Shown here piece by piece: positions 37,353 through 47,542 of a stretch of DNA of 64,000 nucleotides. The notes beneath the pieces are model-generated. The model was not told the DNA's origin. It searched no databases and saw only the letters and a program-made list of their open reading frames with translations. Where the stretch lies: NCBI RefSeq assembly GCF_030324495.1, contig NZ_JACAGN010000004.1, positions 1-64,000 of the forward strand, written 5' to 3'. Position 1 is the stretch's first letter. Every line of letters begins with the position of its first letter. The DNA comes from Myroides sp. 1354 (GTDB lineage Bacteria > Bacteroidota > Bacteroidia > Flavobacteriales > Flavobacteriaceae). Both the position numbers and the translations under genes were made by a program.

Positions 37353-38445
37353 TACATGGAAAGACTTGCTTCCTCGACTTGAAGAGCAAGGGGTTATTGT
37401 GGATGAGCAATTGGAAAATCGTATACAAGAAGAAAATGCTATTAAGTATGTCTTCTTAAAAGTGGTTGCTATCCTGGGAAGCTTATTGGCTATGGGATTT
37501 TTCTTTGGCTTTTTATTTCTAACTATTGGAGATTCTCTCGGATATGTAAGCTTTTTATTTTTTGGGATTATGCTCTATGGTATAAGTCTCTTAGGTAATA
37601 AGAAAACAGAGCCCGCCTTAAGAGACGGTGTATTTGTAGCAACTTATATCAGTGCATTTGTTTGTGTATTAGCCGCCTGTTTCGATATTGGATGGAGAGA
37701 AACCAACAATCTTATTGTTGTGATTGTCCTCAGTTTAGCTGGATTTATTTTGTTTAAAAGTAAGATTATTCAATTCTTATCAGTGATTGGAGTCTATTAT
37801 GGTTTAGTTTACTATTTAGGATTGATACATTTAGGCTATGGTGGCCTACTTTTATTCTGGTTGGTTTTGGCTGGACTTTATCTGCTATTTGACAAAGAGG
37901 TAGAAATCAAAACAACACATTCATTTTGGTCACAAAAATACACAGCCGTTGTACATGCCTTTTTTCTTATCCTAATCTTGGAACTTATTCAAGATAATAT
38001 CAGTTTAATTGATCCAACTAATTGGATCAATCATTCGAGATATTTCGACTATAACGAAGTGATGCATCGTATTTATTTAGCTATTGTAGGCTTGCTATTA
38101 ATCGCTTTAACCTATGTTACCGTGAAACAAATTGAGCGAAAAGTTGTGATTCAAAAGCGAATGATTAGTATTGGTGTAAGTAGCTTGTTTATCTTGGGAA
38201 TTGCCTTTTTTATGCACGGATTTGGAATGCCTTTAGCAGTTAGTCTTTTCTTGTTGTTTTGGTCTTATCAATTCCGCTTCCACAAAGGAATCGTACTAGC
38301 AATTTTTACCCTGCTCTTATCTTTACTCTCTTATTATTACTATTTGAGTGTGAGTTTATTAGTGAAGTCCATTATCCTTATGGGATGTGGTCTATTCTTT
38401 TTAGCATTATTTATAATTTATAATCGATTGAATCGTGAAGAATAA
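37342..38445 (+). CDS. DUF4401 domain-containing membrane protein
   Basis: A 367-residue polytopic membrane protein of the DUF4401 family: a short cytoplasmic N-terminus (LLPRLEEQGVIVDEQLENRI) and about ten membrane helices. It overlaps DUF2157 upstream by 11 bases and the GDYXXLXY gene downstream by 11 bases, so the three are translationally coupled. The trio is widely conserved and its role is unknown. Confidence 0.85.
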   Translation: MKTNTWKDLLPRLEEQGVIVDEQLENRIQEENAIKYVFLKVVAILGSLLAMGFFFGFLFLTIGDSLGYVSFLFFGIMLYGISLLGNKKTEPALRDGVFVATYISAFVCVLAACFDIGWRETNNLIVVIVLSLAGFILFKSKIIQFLSVIGVYYGLVYYLGLIHLGYGGLLLFWLVLAGLYLLFDKEVEIKTTHSFWSQKYTAVVHAFFLILILELIQDNISLIDPTNWINHSRYFDYNEVMHRIYLAIVGLLLIALTYVTVKQIERKVVIQKRMISIGVSSLFILGIAFFMHGFGMPLAVSLFLLFWSYQFRFHKGIVLAIFTLLLSLLSYYYYLSVSLLVKSIILMGCGLFFLALFIIYNRLNREE

Positions 38446-38941
38446 AAGAAATATTGTCCTTGTAATTACCTTAGTATTATTCGCTGGTTTTTTCCTGCGT
38501 GCGGTCTTGCAAAAAGAAAAGATAATCCAAGAGGGAGCACTCGTTTTATTGCCTTTGGCTCCTGTAGATCCTCGTTCGCTAATGCAAGGAGATTATATGC
38601 AGTTGAATTATGCCATAAATAATGAATTGCGTGAAACAAACTTGAATAGAGATGAAATTCGCAAGCGAGGGTATGTAATATTGACCCTAGATGAGCAACA
38701 TAGAGGTGCTTTTAAGGCAATTTATTCAGACTTGCCTCAACTAGAAGGGGAAAACGAAATCGCGGTGAAATACTTCAATTGGGATGGGTTTGATTTAGCT
38801 GTTGGAGCTGAGAGTTACTTTTTTCAAGAAGGAAAAGATACGTTGTATGAACAGGCTAAATTTGGTGGATTAAAAGTAGATGCGAAGGGGAATAGTGTTT
38901 TAATAGGTCTGTATAAAGAGAATTTAGAACGCATAGAGTAA
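38435..38941 (+). CDS. GDYXXLXY domain-containing protein
   Basis: A 168-residue protein with one N-terminal membrane helix (about 6-23) and the signature GDYMQLNY at residues 52-59, which names the family. The rest is a periplasmic beta-rich domain. The start is a GTG at 38435 inside the end of the DUF4401 gene; no ATG fits the family start. It closes the DUF2157-DUF4401 cluster. Confidence 0.87.
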   Translation: MKNKRNIVLVITLVLFAGFFLRAVLQKEKIIQEGALVLLPLAPVDPRSLMQGDYMQLNYAINNELRETNLNRDEIRKRGYVILTLDEQHRGAFKAIYSDLPQLEGENEIAVKYFNWDGFDLAVGAESYFFQEGKDTLYEQAKFGGLKVDAKGNSVLIGLYKENLERIE

Positions 38942-39126
38942 GGGATAAATGGGACTATTAATTTTCTTGGAAATCAAGTAAAAGTGAGATGAAATCTAAA
39001 AGAATGAATAATCAATAATAGTTTTATTGCATTGAGAATCATTTGTTTGTTTTTTAATATAAAACAAAAGGAAATATTGAAAAAGTTTTGTAAATTTGAT
39101 TTACATTAATAATAAAAAATGTCACG

Positions 39127-39588
39127 ATGAAAAGAAAGTATTTCGCTGTATTAACAGTTGTAGCAATGAGTGTTTTAACACTAACAAGTTGTAAAAAAGA
39201 AGTAAAAGAAGGAACAGAACCAACAATTGTGGAAGAGGTAGCTCCAACAGAAGGAATGGCTGATAATTCAAAGACTTCATTAGATTGGGCAGGAACTTAC
39301 AAGGGAACGATTCCATGTGCGGATTGTCCAGGTATCGATGAAACAATCGAAATTAAAGCGGATGGAACATTCAAATTAGTAGACCATTATCAAGAAAGAA
39401 AAGACGGACATTTTGAAGAAGAAGGTAAATACGAATGGGATGCTACAGGAAATAAAATCATCCTTACTTTAAAAGATGGAAGTAAAAAACAAGTAGCAGT
39501 ACACGAAGGAAGTTTATTGCTTTTAGATCAAGAAGGAAATGTAATTACAGGAAATTTAGCTGAAAATTACCGTTTGAAAAAACAATAA
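39127..39588 (+). CDS. NlpE-like copper resistance/envelope stress lipoprotein
   Basis: A 153-residue lipoprotein: signal peptide with the lipobox ending LTSC (Cys22). A spacer follows, then an NlpE N-terminal-type beta-barrel with the CADC motif (Cys64 and Cys67) in GTIPCADCPGIDETI and the WDATGNKIILTLKDG repeat strand. NlpE proteins sit in the outer membrane and sense surface contact or copper. It lacks the C-terminal OB domain of E. coli NlpE. It is monocistronic with its own terminator. Confidence 0.85.
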   Translation: MKRKYFAVLTVVAMSVLTLTSCKKEVKEGTEPTIVEEVAPTEGMADNSKTSLDWAGTYKGTIPCADCPGIDETIEIKADGTFKLVDHYQERKDGHFEEEGKYEWDATGNKIILTLKDGSKKQVAVHEGSLLLLDQEGNVITGNLAENYRLKKQ

Positions 39589-39613
39589 GATAAAGGTTAA
39601 ATTTGAAAATAAC

Positions 39614-39649
39614 AAAGGATGAGAATGGATGTTCTCATCCTTTTTTTTT
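39614..39649 (+). terminator. Terminator of the NlpE-like gene
   Basis: AAAGGATGAGAA and TTCTCATCCTTT form the stem, followed by eight or so T residues, 25 bases after the stop. Confidence 0.87.
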
Positions 39650-40607
39650 GCATTGATTTTAAGGATTTATAGGGTGAATTCAATCCCGAGATAAGGAAAT
39701 AGTATCCCAGTAAATGGAGTGTAAAATTGCGTAGTGAAGAGCGAGCGAGATAGAGGTGATTCAAAGAAAGAACAAAGAAAACTCCTCCTTTATTTGTATT
39801 CATTTTGGATATTTAAAAGAAGAGAGGAAGATTAAAATATAAGCGGAAAACAAAAATAGCAGGCAAAAAAAAAGTAGAAAAATGAAGAAGTAAATCACCT
39901 TTTTTTAAAGCATAAAAAGAGTATAAGATGAAAAGAGCAAGCTTGTTTTTGAATGTAAAATAGAGAAATAAATGTAGATTATGAGCAATTGGTTTGAACG
40001 TGAGGAGGAATGAAAATGAAGCGAAAAGCAATTTTTACAGGAAGTGAACCAAAGTTAAGGCAGAGTGACAGAAGGAGATTAAACAAGAATACAGAAGTGT
40101 TAAATACAAATTGTGTCTTTCTTTTTTTAATCGTAACTTTTTCACTTCAACAAGAGTAAAGAAGAACCTAAGCTTTGGTTTTATTAGTGTTTTAAGGTTT
40201 TTTTAATATATAACTTTTAGTTATGGATTAAAATATTTAAGTGTAATTTATTTGTTTTTAATTAGTTGCGTTTATTATATTAAAGTAACAATGTAAGTTG
40301 AATTTGTTTTACTTGAAGTGTGAACCTAATGGGTAAAAAATAAATGAGCAGTTCGTTTTATTCTAAGTTTAATTCGTTAGGTGCACTTATTTAAAGTTAA
40401 GCTTTAATAGTTTTTGCAAGAAATTAGGAGAGATACTTCGACGTGATAAAGCAAATAAATACAAGGCATGTCTTCCATATATTCCAGGACTGATTCTTTC
40501 ATCTATTTAATCTAGAGCCCTTCATTTGTGTTTTAGTCTTAGTTTTTAAAGGCCGCTGAAAGACTAGAAAAAGAGAAATAATTAGAGAATCAAAACGAAA
40601 CACAAGG
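39650..40607. other. Long non-coding gap, purine-rich then AT-rich
   Basis: Nearly 1 kb with no convincing gene. The first half (39650-40080) is rich in A and G on the plus strand. The rest is AT-rich. A 38-codon minus-strand open frame near 40390-40510 has no start codon. No tRNA, hairpin cluster or mobile element was recognised. It may hold decayed sequence. Confidence 0.5.
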
Positions 40608-40638
40608 TTGTATTTGCTTTGTTTTATCCTTAATTTTG
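40608..40638 (+). promoter_or_regulatory. Bacteroidota sigma-A type promoter for menA
   Basis: TTG at 40608-40610 and TAATTTTG at 40631-40638 are 20 bases apart, the same layout as the helicase promoter. The menA ATG is 45 bases downstream. Confidence 0.6.
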
Positions 40639-40683
40639 CGCAACTGGACAATGGGATTTGTTGTCCGTTGAAAGTTTATACCT

Positions 40684-41595
40684 ATGTCTAAAATTAAAAC
40701 TTGGGTTTCTGCAGCGCGTTTGCGCACGTTACCTTTATCCATATCAGGAATTATTGTAGGAACCGCTTGTGCATTTCCTTTTTATGCAACTCACGATAAC
40801 TTTTACCTCATCTTTTTATTTGCCATTATCACGACGTTGTTGTTTCAAATTTTATCCAATTTTGCCAACGACTATGGTGATGGTGTTAAGGGCACTGATA
40901 ATGAAAATAGAGTAGGGCCACAACGCGCTTTACAAAGTGGTTTATTGACTAGAGCAGAATTAAAAAGAGGAATTATTTTGACCGCAGGTCTTTCCCTTGT
41001 TTCGGCTTTAATTCTCATTTACTTTTCCTTTGGAAAGGATCATTTTTTTACCTCTCTTTTTTTCTTTGTTTTGGGAATTAGTTGTGTAGCTGCAGCCATC
41101 AAATATACTGTAGGTCAATCGGCTTATGGGTATCGCGGACTCGGAGACTTGTTTGTATTTATCTTCTTTGGATTAGTGAGTGTCATGGGGTGTTTTTACC
41201 TCTATGGACAAACAATCAATCCTTGGATCATCTTACCTGCAGTTGCCGTAGGTAATTTGAGTATTGCAGTTTTGAATATTAATAATATGCGCGATTTGGA
41301 TGCGGATAAAGTGGTAGGTAAAAATACACTTGCTGTTAAATTAGGACGCGAAAAAGCCAAACGCTATCATTATTTTATCATTATATTCGCTTTAGTTGCT
41401 TTTATTATTTATGGGATTTACAGCGAAAAACCGTGGCTGAATTTTGCTTTTGTAATCGCGTATTTCCCTTTAATCAAACATTTGATATTCGTTAAAAATA
41501 ATACCGATCCAAGAGCACTAGATAGTCAAATGAAAATTGTCGCCTTGAGCACTTTTTTGGTTTCTGTACTTTTTTCCTTAGCTTTAATCTTATAA
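40684..41595 (+). CDS. menA: 1,4-dihydroxy-2-naphthoate polyprenyltransferase
   Basis: Attaches the isoprenoid tail to dihydroxynaphthoate in menaquinone synthesis, in the inner membrane. The 303-residue UbiA-family protein has eight or nine membrane helices and the two Asp-rich motifs, NFANDYGDGVKGTD (about 59-72) and NNMRDLDADKVVGK (about 200-213), which bind the prenyl diphosphate with Mg. It leads a cluster with an MBL-fold hydrolase and menC, the usual flavobacterial order. Confidence 0.95.
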   Translation: MSKIKTWVSAARLRTLPLSISGIIVGTACAFPFYATHDNFYLIFLFAIITTLLFQILSNFANDYGDGVKGTDNENRVGPQRALQSGLLTRAELKRGIILTAGLSLVSALILIYFSFGKDHFFTSLFFFVLGISCVAAAIKYTVGQSAYGYRGLGDLFVFIFFGLVSVMGCFYLYGQTINPWIILPAVAVGNLSIAVLNINNMRDLDADKVVGKNTLAVKLGREKAKRYHYFIIIFALVAFIIYGIYSEKPWLNFAFVIAYFPLIKHLIFVKNNTDPRALDSQMKIVALSTFLVSVLFSLALIL

Positions 41596-41605
41596 AATAA
41601 AAATT

Positions 41606-42292
41606 ATGAACATAACGTATTACGGTCATGCTTGTTTGGGCATTCAGATTGAAGATATTCACTTAATTGTCGATCCTTTTATTACTGGAAACCCGCTTCC
41701 TGCAGCAAAGGAAATCAATGTAAATGAACTGAAAGCAGATTATATTCTTTTGACACACGCACATGGAGATCATATTGCGGATGTGGAATTAATCGCTCAA
41801 AATAATCCTGAAGCTATTATTATCTCTAATGCTGAGATTGCTGGACATTATGAAGCCAAAGGATTTAATGCGCATCCAATGAACCACGGTGGAAGCTGGC
41901 AATTTGATTTCGGCAAAGTGAAATATACTCCAGCGATTCACTCAAGTTCATTCCCAGATGGAAGTTATGGCGGACAACCTGGAGGGTTCGTTATTGAAAG
42001 TAAAAATAAAAATATCTATATCGCAGGAGATACCTCATTGACGATGGATATGAAATTAATTCCCTTGTTTACGGATTTGGACTTAGCTATTTTGCCAATC
42101 GGAAGTAATTTTACAATGGGTATTGACGAGGCAGTTATCGCAGCTGATTTTGTAAATTGCGATAAAGTCATGGGATACCATTTTGATACTTTTGGCTATA
42201 TTGAAATTGATCACGAGGAAGCGAAACGAAAATTTTTCGAAAAAGGAAAAGACTTGATGTTGTTGGCCATCGGTGAAAGTTTAACTTGGTAA
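41606..42292 (+). CDS. Metal-dependent hydrolase, UPF0173 (YtkL-like MBL fold)
   Basis: A 228-residue metallo-beta-lactamase-fold enzyme with the metal site HAHGDH (residues 51-56), a further His in NHGGSWQF and HSSSFPDG, and Asp in IAGDTSLTMD. It matches the UPF0173 family, which lacks a proven substrate. It lies between menA and menC, ten bases after the first and six before the second, so it is co-transcribed with menaquinone genes and may act as a thioesterase there; that is inference. Confidence 0.9.
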   Translation: MNITYYGHACLGIQIEDIHLIVDPFITGNPLPAAKEINVNELKADYILLTHAHGDHIADVELIAQNNPEAIIISNAEIAGHYEAKGFNAHPMNHGGSWQFDFGKVKYTPAIHSSSFPDGSYGGQPGGFVIESKNKNIYIAGDTSLTMDMKLIPLFTDLDLAILPIGSNFTMGIDEAVIAADFVNCDKVMGYHFDTFGYIEIDHEEAKRKFFEKGKDLMLLAIGESLTW

Positions 42293-42297
42293 GAAAG

Positions 42298-43326
42298 ATG
42301 AAAGCAACGTACGAAAAGCATATACTTCAATTTAAGAGACCTTCGGGTACCTCGAGAGGTGTAATGACGGAAAAAGAAACTTGGTTGCTTAAAATAGAGG
42401 AAAACGATAAAATCGGGATAGGAGAGTGCGGGATACTGCGCTCTCTTAGTTTTGATGATCGTCCTGACTATGAAGCCAAGTTACAATGGGTAGTCGAACA
42501 TATTCATTTGGGAGCAGAGGTTCTTTGGGAAGCACTTCGCGATTGGCCATCGATTCAATTTGGCGTAGAACAAGCTTTTTTATCTTTAGCTAGTGATCAT
42601 CCCTTTGTTCTTTTTCCCTCTGCCTTTGTTCAAGGGAAACAAGCCATCTCCATCAATGGTTTAATTTGGATGGGAGAGGAAACTTTCATGAAAGAGCAAA
42701 TAGACGAAAAGCTTGCTCAAGGATTTACTTGCGTAAAATTAAAAATCGGTGCGATTGATTTTGAGGCAGAGCTAAATTTATTACACTATATTCGACAGCA
42801 TTATACCGTGAATCAAATTGAGCTAAGGGTAGATGCTAACGGAGGATTTACAGTTGCTGATGCTCCAACGAAATTGAAGCGATTAGCACAATTGGATATT
42901 CACAGCATTGAACAACCAATTAAACAACATCAGATTGTTGAAATGGCGGCTCTTTGTCAAACAACAGCTTTGCCAATTGCTTTGGATGAAGAATTAATTG
43001 GTGTGACCGCTTATGCAGATAAAGTGGCGCTGCTCCAAGTTATTCGACCGCAGTATATTATCTTAAAACCTAGTTTAGTTGGTGGTTTTAAAGGAAGTCA
43101 AGAGTGGATCGAAATCGCCGAACAACTGCAGATCAACTGGTGGGTTACTTCCGCATTAGAGAGCAATATTGGTCTCAATGCAATTGCTCAATGGACGTTT
43201 ACTTTAAATAACCCAATGCCTCAAGGATTGGGAACAGGAGCCTTGTATACTAATAATTTTGATTCTCCTTTGGTCGTAAAAGATGGGAAACTTTGGTATG
43301 ATACTATGAGGAATTGGGAGTTGTAG
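42298..43326 (+). CDS. menC: o-Succinylbenzoate synthase
   Basis: Dehydrates SHCHC to o-succinylbenzoate in menaquinone synthesis. The enolase-superfamily barrel has catalytic Lys in KLK (147-149), metal ligands Asp179 (RVDANGG), Glu205 (IEQPI) and Asp230 (ALDEEL), and Lys257 in LKPSLVGG. I used the ATG at 42298 (342 residues). A TTG four codons upstream overlaps the previous gene. Enolase-superfamily dipeptide epimerases look similar, but the link with menA supports MenC. Confidence 0.92.
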   Translation: MKATYEKHILQFKRPSGTSRGVMTEKETWLLKIEENDKIGIGECGILRSLSFDDRPDYEAKLQWVVEHIHLGAEVLWEALRDWPSIQFGVEQAFLSLASDHPFVLFPSAFVQGKQAISINGLIWMGEETFMKEQIDEKLAQGFTCVKLKIGAIDFEAELNLLHYIRQHYTVNQIELRVDANGGFTVADAPTKLKRLAQLDIHSIEQPIKQHQIVEMAALCQTTALPIALDEELIGVTAYADKVALLQVIRPQYIILKPSLVGGFKGSQEWIEIAEQLQINWWVTSALESNIGLNAIAQWTFTLNNPMPQGLGTGALYTNNFDSPLVVKDGKLWYDTMRNWEL

Positions 43327-43395
43327 GGGGGATTGTTGTTGGTTGATTATTGTTCAAACAACGAACAACTCTCAACAAACAAAAAAAGCAACTAG

Positions 43396-44268
43396 CTATT
43401 TTCTTCTATATTCATCTGGTCCAATACCCATGTGTTTTTTAAAGAATCTTGAAAAGTAAGAATTATCTTTAAAATTCAATTGATACGCAATCTCGCTAGC
43501 CGATAAATCCGTGTGAATGAGTAATCGCTTACATTCTCTTAGAATGCGATCGCGAATCATGTCACCTGCGGATTTCTGTTTGATTTTCTGACACAGTGCA
43601 TTTAGATAGTTGGGTGTGATATGGAGTACTTTTGCATATTCTTTCGGAAACCGATATTCATAGAAATGCTTGTCAATCAATGACTCGAAGGATTTGATTA
43701 ATTCTTTATTTTTTGTAGAATTAAAATTGGCAAAAGACGTTTGTTCTACTTCTTTTTTGCACAGCAAAAGCACTTCCAAGAGGTAAGTTCGTATCAAATT
43801 GATGAATTCTCCATCCTCTGTTTCATAAGCAGTGAGCATGCGTTCTATAGCAGTTCGTATAATTGTTTTTAATTCATCATCGAGTTCTAATACGTTGTGC
43901 TTCGTAAATCGATTAAAAAAAGGCAAGTCGTGTATAAAAAGATGGTCAGAAACGAATTGGGTGATAAAACTCGGTGTAAAACTCAATATATAGCCTTGAA
44001 TGGATGTATCATAATTCCAGCGATAATGTTGCCATGTATTTAAAAAAATAATGTCTCCAGCTTTTACTTCATAAGTTTGTAAGTCAATATAGTGTAGGCC
44101 TGTGCCTTTTGTGATGAGGATAAGTTGAAAAAAGTCATTCTTCTGCATATGAGTCATAGTATAATTGTCTTCAAGCTGTAAGACATGCTGTAACTTCATG
44201 GCAATAAATTCTCTTCGTTCTCCTTTGATATTAAATAGTCCTTGTTTATTTAAGTACGCATTGTGCAT
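43396..44268 (-). CDS. AraC family transcriptional regulator
   Basis: A 290-residue regulator. Residues about 20-130 resemble a cupin-like sensor domain (LILITKGTGLHYIDLQ, GDIIFLNTWQHYRW), and about 185-290 hold the two helix-turn-helix motifs (YAKVLHITPNYLNALCQKI and EIAYQLNFKDNSYFSRFFKKHMG). It is convergent with menC and lies 248 bases downstream of the beta-oxidation operon on the same strand, separated from it by a terminator. The effector is unknown. Confidence 0.92.
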   Translation of the reverse strand: MHNAYLNKQGLFNIKGERREFIAMKLQHVLQLEDNYTMTHMQKNDFFQLILITKGTGLHYIDLQTYEVKAGDIIFLNTWQHYRWNYDTSIQGYILSFTPSFITQFVSDHLFIHDLPFFNRFTKHNVLELDDELKTIIRTAIERMLTAYETEDGEFINLIRTYLLEVLLLCKKEVEQTSFANFNSTKNKELIKSFESLIDKHFYEYRFPKEYAKVLHITPNYLNALCQKIKQKSAGDMIRDRILRECKRLLIHTDLSASEIAYQLNFKDNSYFSRFFKKHMGIGPDEYRRK

Positions 44269-44452
44269 TTTTTCAATTTTAAATAATATGCTAAAGATAA
44301 ATTTATTGTTTTAAATAAATGGTTTTATTATTTATTTTAGTATTTATTTATAAAAAATTCACGAAATGAAATAAAATAATAAGAATTAAATATTTGATAA
44401 GTGAAAGATAAGTGTGTTTTTTTATGCTTATTATACTTAATCAAAAAGACCG

Positions 44453-44490
44453 CCCTTTCGAACGAACGAAAGAAGCGGTCTTTTTTTTAA
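44453..44490. terminator. Terminator after the beta-oxidation operon
   Basis: AAAAAGACCGC and GCGGTCTTTTT pair across an inner CTTTCG/CGAAAG hairpin, with A- and T-runs on both sides. It ends the minus-strand operon and can work in both directions. Confidence 0.88.
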
Positions 44491-44516
44491 CAAACTAAAC
44501 CAATCGTTTGTTTTCT

Positions 44517-46310
44517 TTAGAAAACATATTCGTTAGCTTCTATTGCTTTTTGTGCAATAGATTCGCGTAATGCATTTACATTAGGTAGATTTACATATTT
44601 TGTAAATCGTCTTAATCCCATCAACATGATGCGTTGTTCATCCCCTTCTGCAAAAGAAGCAATTCCTTCTTTTCCTTTTTGTGCAACAATGTCCACGGCA
44701 TGGTACAAGTATAATTGCGCCATGGCAATCTCTTCTTTGATGTTTTGTTCTCCTTTGCTTTTCGCTAATTTTTCTGTTCTTAAGATTGCACTTTCTGCCA
44801 TGTAGATTTCAATCATCATATCTGCAGCAGCCATCATAAGTGCTTGGTGTTTCTCTAAATCAGGACCAAATTTTTGTACGGCACTACCAGCTACCATTAA
44901 AAAGGCTTTTTTCAGTTTTTCAATCATTTCCTTTTCTTCTGTAAACAATTCAGTATAGTCTGGGGTATCAAAACTAGGGATACTCATTAACTCATCGGCT
45001 ACTTGCATAGCTGGAGTCAATAAATCCACATGCCCTTTCATTGCTTTTTTGATTAACATTCCAACAGCCAACATGCGGTTGATCTCGTTGGTTCCTTCGT
45101 AAATACGAGAAATACGAGCATCTCTCCATGCACTTTCCATCGGCGTATCTTCAGAGAATCCCATTCCTCCAAAAATTTGAATTCCTTCATCTGTACAAGC
45201 TTGTACATCTTCCGAAACGGCTACTTTTAGGATAGAACATTCAATAGCGAATTCTTCAACTCCTTTTAATTCTGCTTCTTGGTGTGTATTTCCTTCGGCA
45301 ATACGTTGGTTAATTCGCTTTTCAATACTTCCTGCAGCACGGTATGAAGCTGATTCTCCTACGTAAGCATTGGTTACCATTTCAGCAATTTTGGTGCGGA
45401 TAGCTCCAAAAGAAGAAATAGGTACTTTGAACTGAATGCGTTCGTTGGCGTATTTAATAGCCTCTGTAATTAAACGACGTTGAGAATCTAAACAAGCAGC
45501 TGCTAGTTTAATACGCCCTACGTTTAATGCATTCATGGCGATTTTGAATCCATTACCACGTTCAGATAACATATTTTCAACAGGCACTTTTGTATTGTTG
45601 AAAAACACTTGACGAGTAGAGGAAGCTCTAATTCCTAATTTGTGTTCTTCTTCACCAAGAGAAATTCCATTGGAAGGATCATTTTCAACAATAAATCCTG
45701 TAATATTTTTATCATCCTCTATACGAGCAAAAACAATAAATAAATTACAGAATCCCGCATTAGAAATCCACATTTTTTGTCCTGTGATATTGTAGTATTT
45801 GCCATCTTCAGATAAAACAGCTTTGGTTTTACCTGAGTTTGCATCCGAACCTGCATCTGGTTCAGTCAAGCAGTAAGCCCCAAACCACTCGCCACTCGCT
45901 AGTTTAGGAACGTATTTTTTCTTTTGTTCTTCATTTCCATATAAGGTAATAGGCATCGTTCCAATCCCTGTATGTGCACCAAAAGCAGTAGAGAAGGAGC
46001 CTGTAGCCCCGGAGATATAATCACAAACGAGCATGGTTGAAACAAATCCCATTTCCAATCCACCATAAGCTTCAGGAACAGCAACTCCTAAAAGTCCTAA
46101 TTCTCCAGCCTTCTGCATGCATTCTTTCGTGAAAGCATAGTCTTTGTTTTCAAATCTATTTTTGTGCGGCCAAATTTCTTTGTCGATAAATTCCTTTACC
46201 GAATCGCGCATCATGATTTGCTCTTCTGAAAAATCTTCAGGAGTAAAGATATTTTCGCTAAGTGTTTCTTTTATTAAGTATTGACCTCCTCTTGTTATAG
46301 CTGTATTCAT
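44517..46310 (-). CDS. Acyl-CoA dehydrogenase (FadE-like, long two-part type)
   Basis: First oxidation step of fatty-acid beta-oxidation: FAD-dependent acyl-CoA to trans-2-enoyl-CoA. The 597-residue protein has the acyl-CoA dehydrogenase core (about 30-420: CLTEPDAGSDANSGKTKAVL for FAD binding, QMWISNAGF, and RIYEGTNEINR with the catalytic Glu) and an extra C-terminal helical domain of 170 residues, as in very-long-chain dehydrogenases and B. subtilis FadE. I chose the ATG at 46310 (NTAITRGGQYL). The longer frame would overlap the thiolase. Confidence 0.92.
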   Translation of the reverse strand: MNTAITRGGQYLIKETLSENIFTPEDFSEEQIMMRDSVKEFIDKEIWPHKNRFENKDYAFTKECMQKAGELGLLGVAVPEAYGGLEMGFVSTMLVCDYISGATGSFSTAFGAHTGIGTMPITLYGNEEQKKKYVPKLASGEWFGAYCLTEPDAGSDANSGKTKAVLSEDGKYYNITGQKMWISNAGFCNLFIVFARIEDDKNITGFIVENDPSNGISLGEEEHKLGIRASSTRQVFFNNTKVPVENMLSERGNGFKIAMNALNVGRIKLAAACLDSQRRLITEAIKYANERIQFKVPISSFGAIRTKIAEMVTNAYVGESASYRAAGSIEKRINQRIAEGNTHQEAELKGVEEFAIECSILKVAVSEDVQACTDEGIQIFGGMGFSEDTPMESAWRDARISRIYEGTNEINRMLAVGMLIKKAMKGHVDLLTPAMQVADELMSIPSFDTPDYTELFTEEKEMIEKLKKAFLMVAGSAVQKFGPDLEKHQALMMAAADMMIEIYMAESAILRTEKLAKSKGEQNIKEEIAMAQLYLYHAVDIVAQKGKEGIASFAEGDEQRIMLMGLRRFTKYVNLPNVNALRESIAQKAIEANEYVF

Positions 46311-46338
46311 GGTTAATTTTTTTATGGTTAATAGTTGG

Positions 46339-47520
46339 TTATAGCAATTCGTAAATTCCAGCAGCTCCTTGTCCTGTTCCCACACACATGGTTACCATTC
46401 CATATTTTGAGCCTCTGCGTTTCATTTCATCAAACAATTGAACCGAAAGTTTTGCACCTGTACACCCAAGAGGATGCCCTAAAGCGATAGCTCCACCGTT
46501 AACATTGACGATATCAGGGTTAATACCCAATTCTCGAATAACGGCTAAGGATTGAGAGGCAAAAGCTTCATTTAATTCAATTAAATCAATATCCTTCAAT
46601 TGTAGTCCTGCTTGTTTTAGTGCTTTTGGAATCGCCTTGATAGGGCCAATTCCCATAATTCTAGGTTCAACCCCTGCAGCAGCATAGTTTACCATGCGTG
46701 CAATCGGTTCAATATTGAGTTCTTTGACCATTTCTTCAGACATGACCATAACAAAAGCAGCACCATCACTCATTTGAGAAGAATTTCCTGCAGTTACAGA
46801 TCCGTCTGCAGCAAATACAGGTCTTAATTTAGATAAAGCCTCTACTGATGTTCCCATACGCGGTCCTTCATCTTGAGTAACCGTATACGATTTGCTTTCT
46901 CGTTTTCCTTTTTCGTTAACAAATACTTCCTCTACGGTAATCGGAACAATTTGATCGGCAAATTTTCCATCTGCTTGCGCTTGTAACGCTTTCATATGCG
47001 ATTGGTAAGCAAATTCATCTTGATCCGCACGGGAAACATTGAATTGATTTGCAACCGCTTCTGCTGTTAATCCCATTCCCCAGTAGTAATCTTCGTGTCC
47101 TGCCTTTGCTACTCCATAATCAGGAGTTGGTTTATATCCACCCATCGGAATATAGCTCATGCTTTCCGCACCACCTGCGATGATACAATCAGCCATTCCT
47201 GCTTGAATTTTAGCGACCGCCATACCGATAGTTTCAATTCCAGAGGCACAATATCTATTGACCGTTACTCCTGGAACATCGTCTACTTTTAATCCCATCA
47301 AAGAGATTAAACGCCCCATATTTAACCCTTGTTCCGCTTCAGGCATTGCATTTCCTACCATGACATCATCAATGCGAGATTTGTCAAATTCAGGAAGTGC
47401 ATTCATTAAGTATTCTATGGTTTCTGCTGCTAACTCATCGGGTCTTTTAAAGCGAAAAACACCACGAGGAGCTTTACCTACAGCTGTTCTATATCCTTTT
47501 ACTATATATGCAGTTTTCAT
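46339..47520 (-). CDS. Acetyl-CoA acyltransferase (3-ketoacyl-CoA thiolase, FadA-like)
   Basis: Splits 3-ketoacyl-CoA with CoA at the last step of beta-oxidation. The 393-residue thiolase has the acyl-binding Cys in [11 protein letters not shown] near 90, [13 protein letters not shown], the catalytic His in [18 protein letters not shown] near 350 and the second Cys in [15 protein letters not shown] near 380. Length is typical. It lies between the multifunctional protein and the dehydrogenase in one operon. Confidence 0.94.
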   Translation of the reverse strand: MKTAYIVKGYRTAVGKAPRGVFRFKRPDELAAETIEYLMNALPEFDKSRIDDVMVGNAMPEAEQGLNMGRLISLMGLKVDDVPGVTVNRYCASGIETIGMAVAKIQAGMADCIIAGGAESMSYIPMGGYKPTPDYGVAKAGHEDYYWGMGLTAEAVANQFNVSRADQDEFAYQSHMKALQAQADGKFADQIVPITVEEVFVNEKGKRESKSYTVTQDEGPRMGTSVEALSKLRPVFAADGSVTAGNSSQMSDGAAFVMVMSEEMVKELNIEPIARMVNYAAAGVEPRIMGIGPIKAIPKALKQAGLQLKDIDLIELNEAFASQSLAVIRELGINPDIVNVNGGAIALGHPLGCTGAKLSVQLFDEMKRRGSKYGMVTMCVGTGQGAAGIYELL

Positions 47521-47542
47521 GTTTCTGTGATTAGTTGGTTAA

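Noticed and set aside
40390..40510. 38-codon minus-strand open frame containing ISPGIYGRHALYLF
   Set aside because: No start codon, stop on both sides, and no family recognised. It may be a gene relic, but the evidence is too thin.
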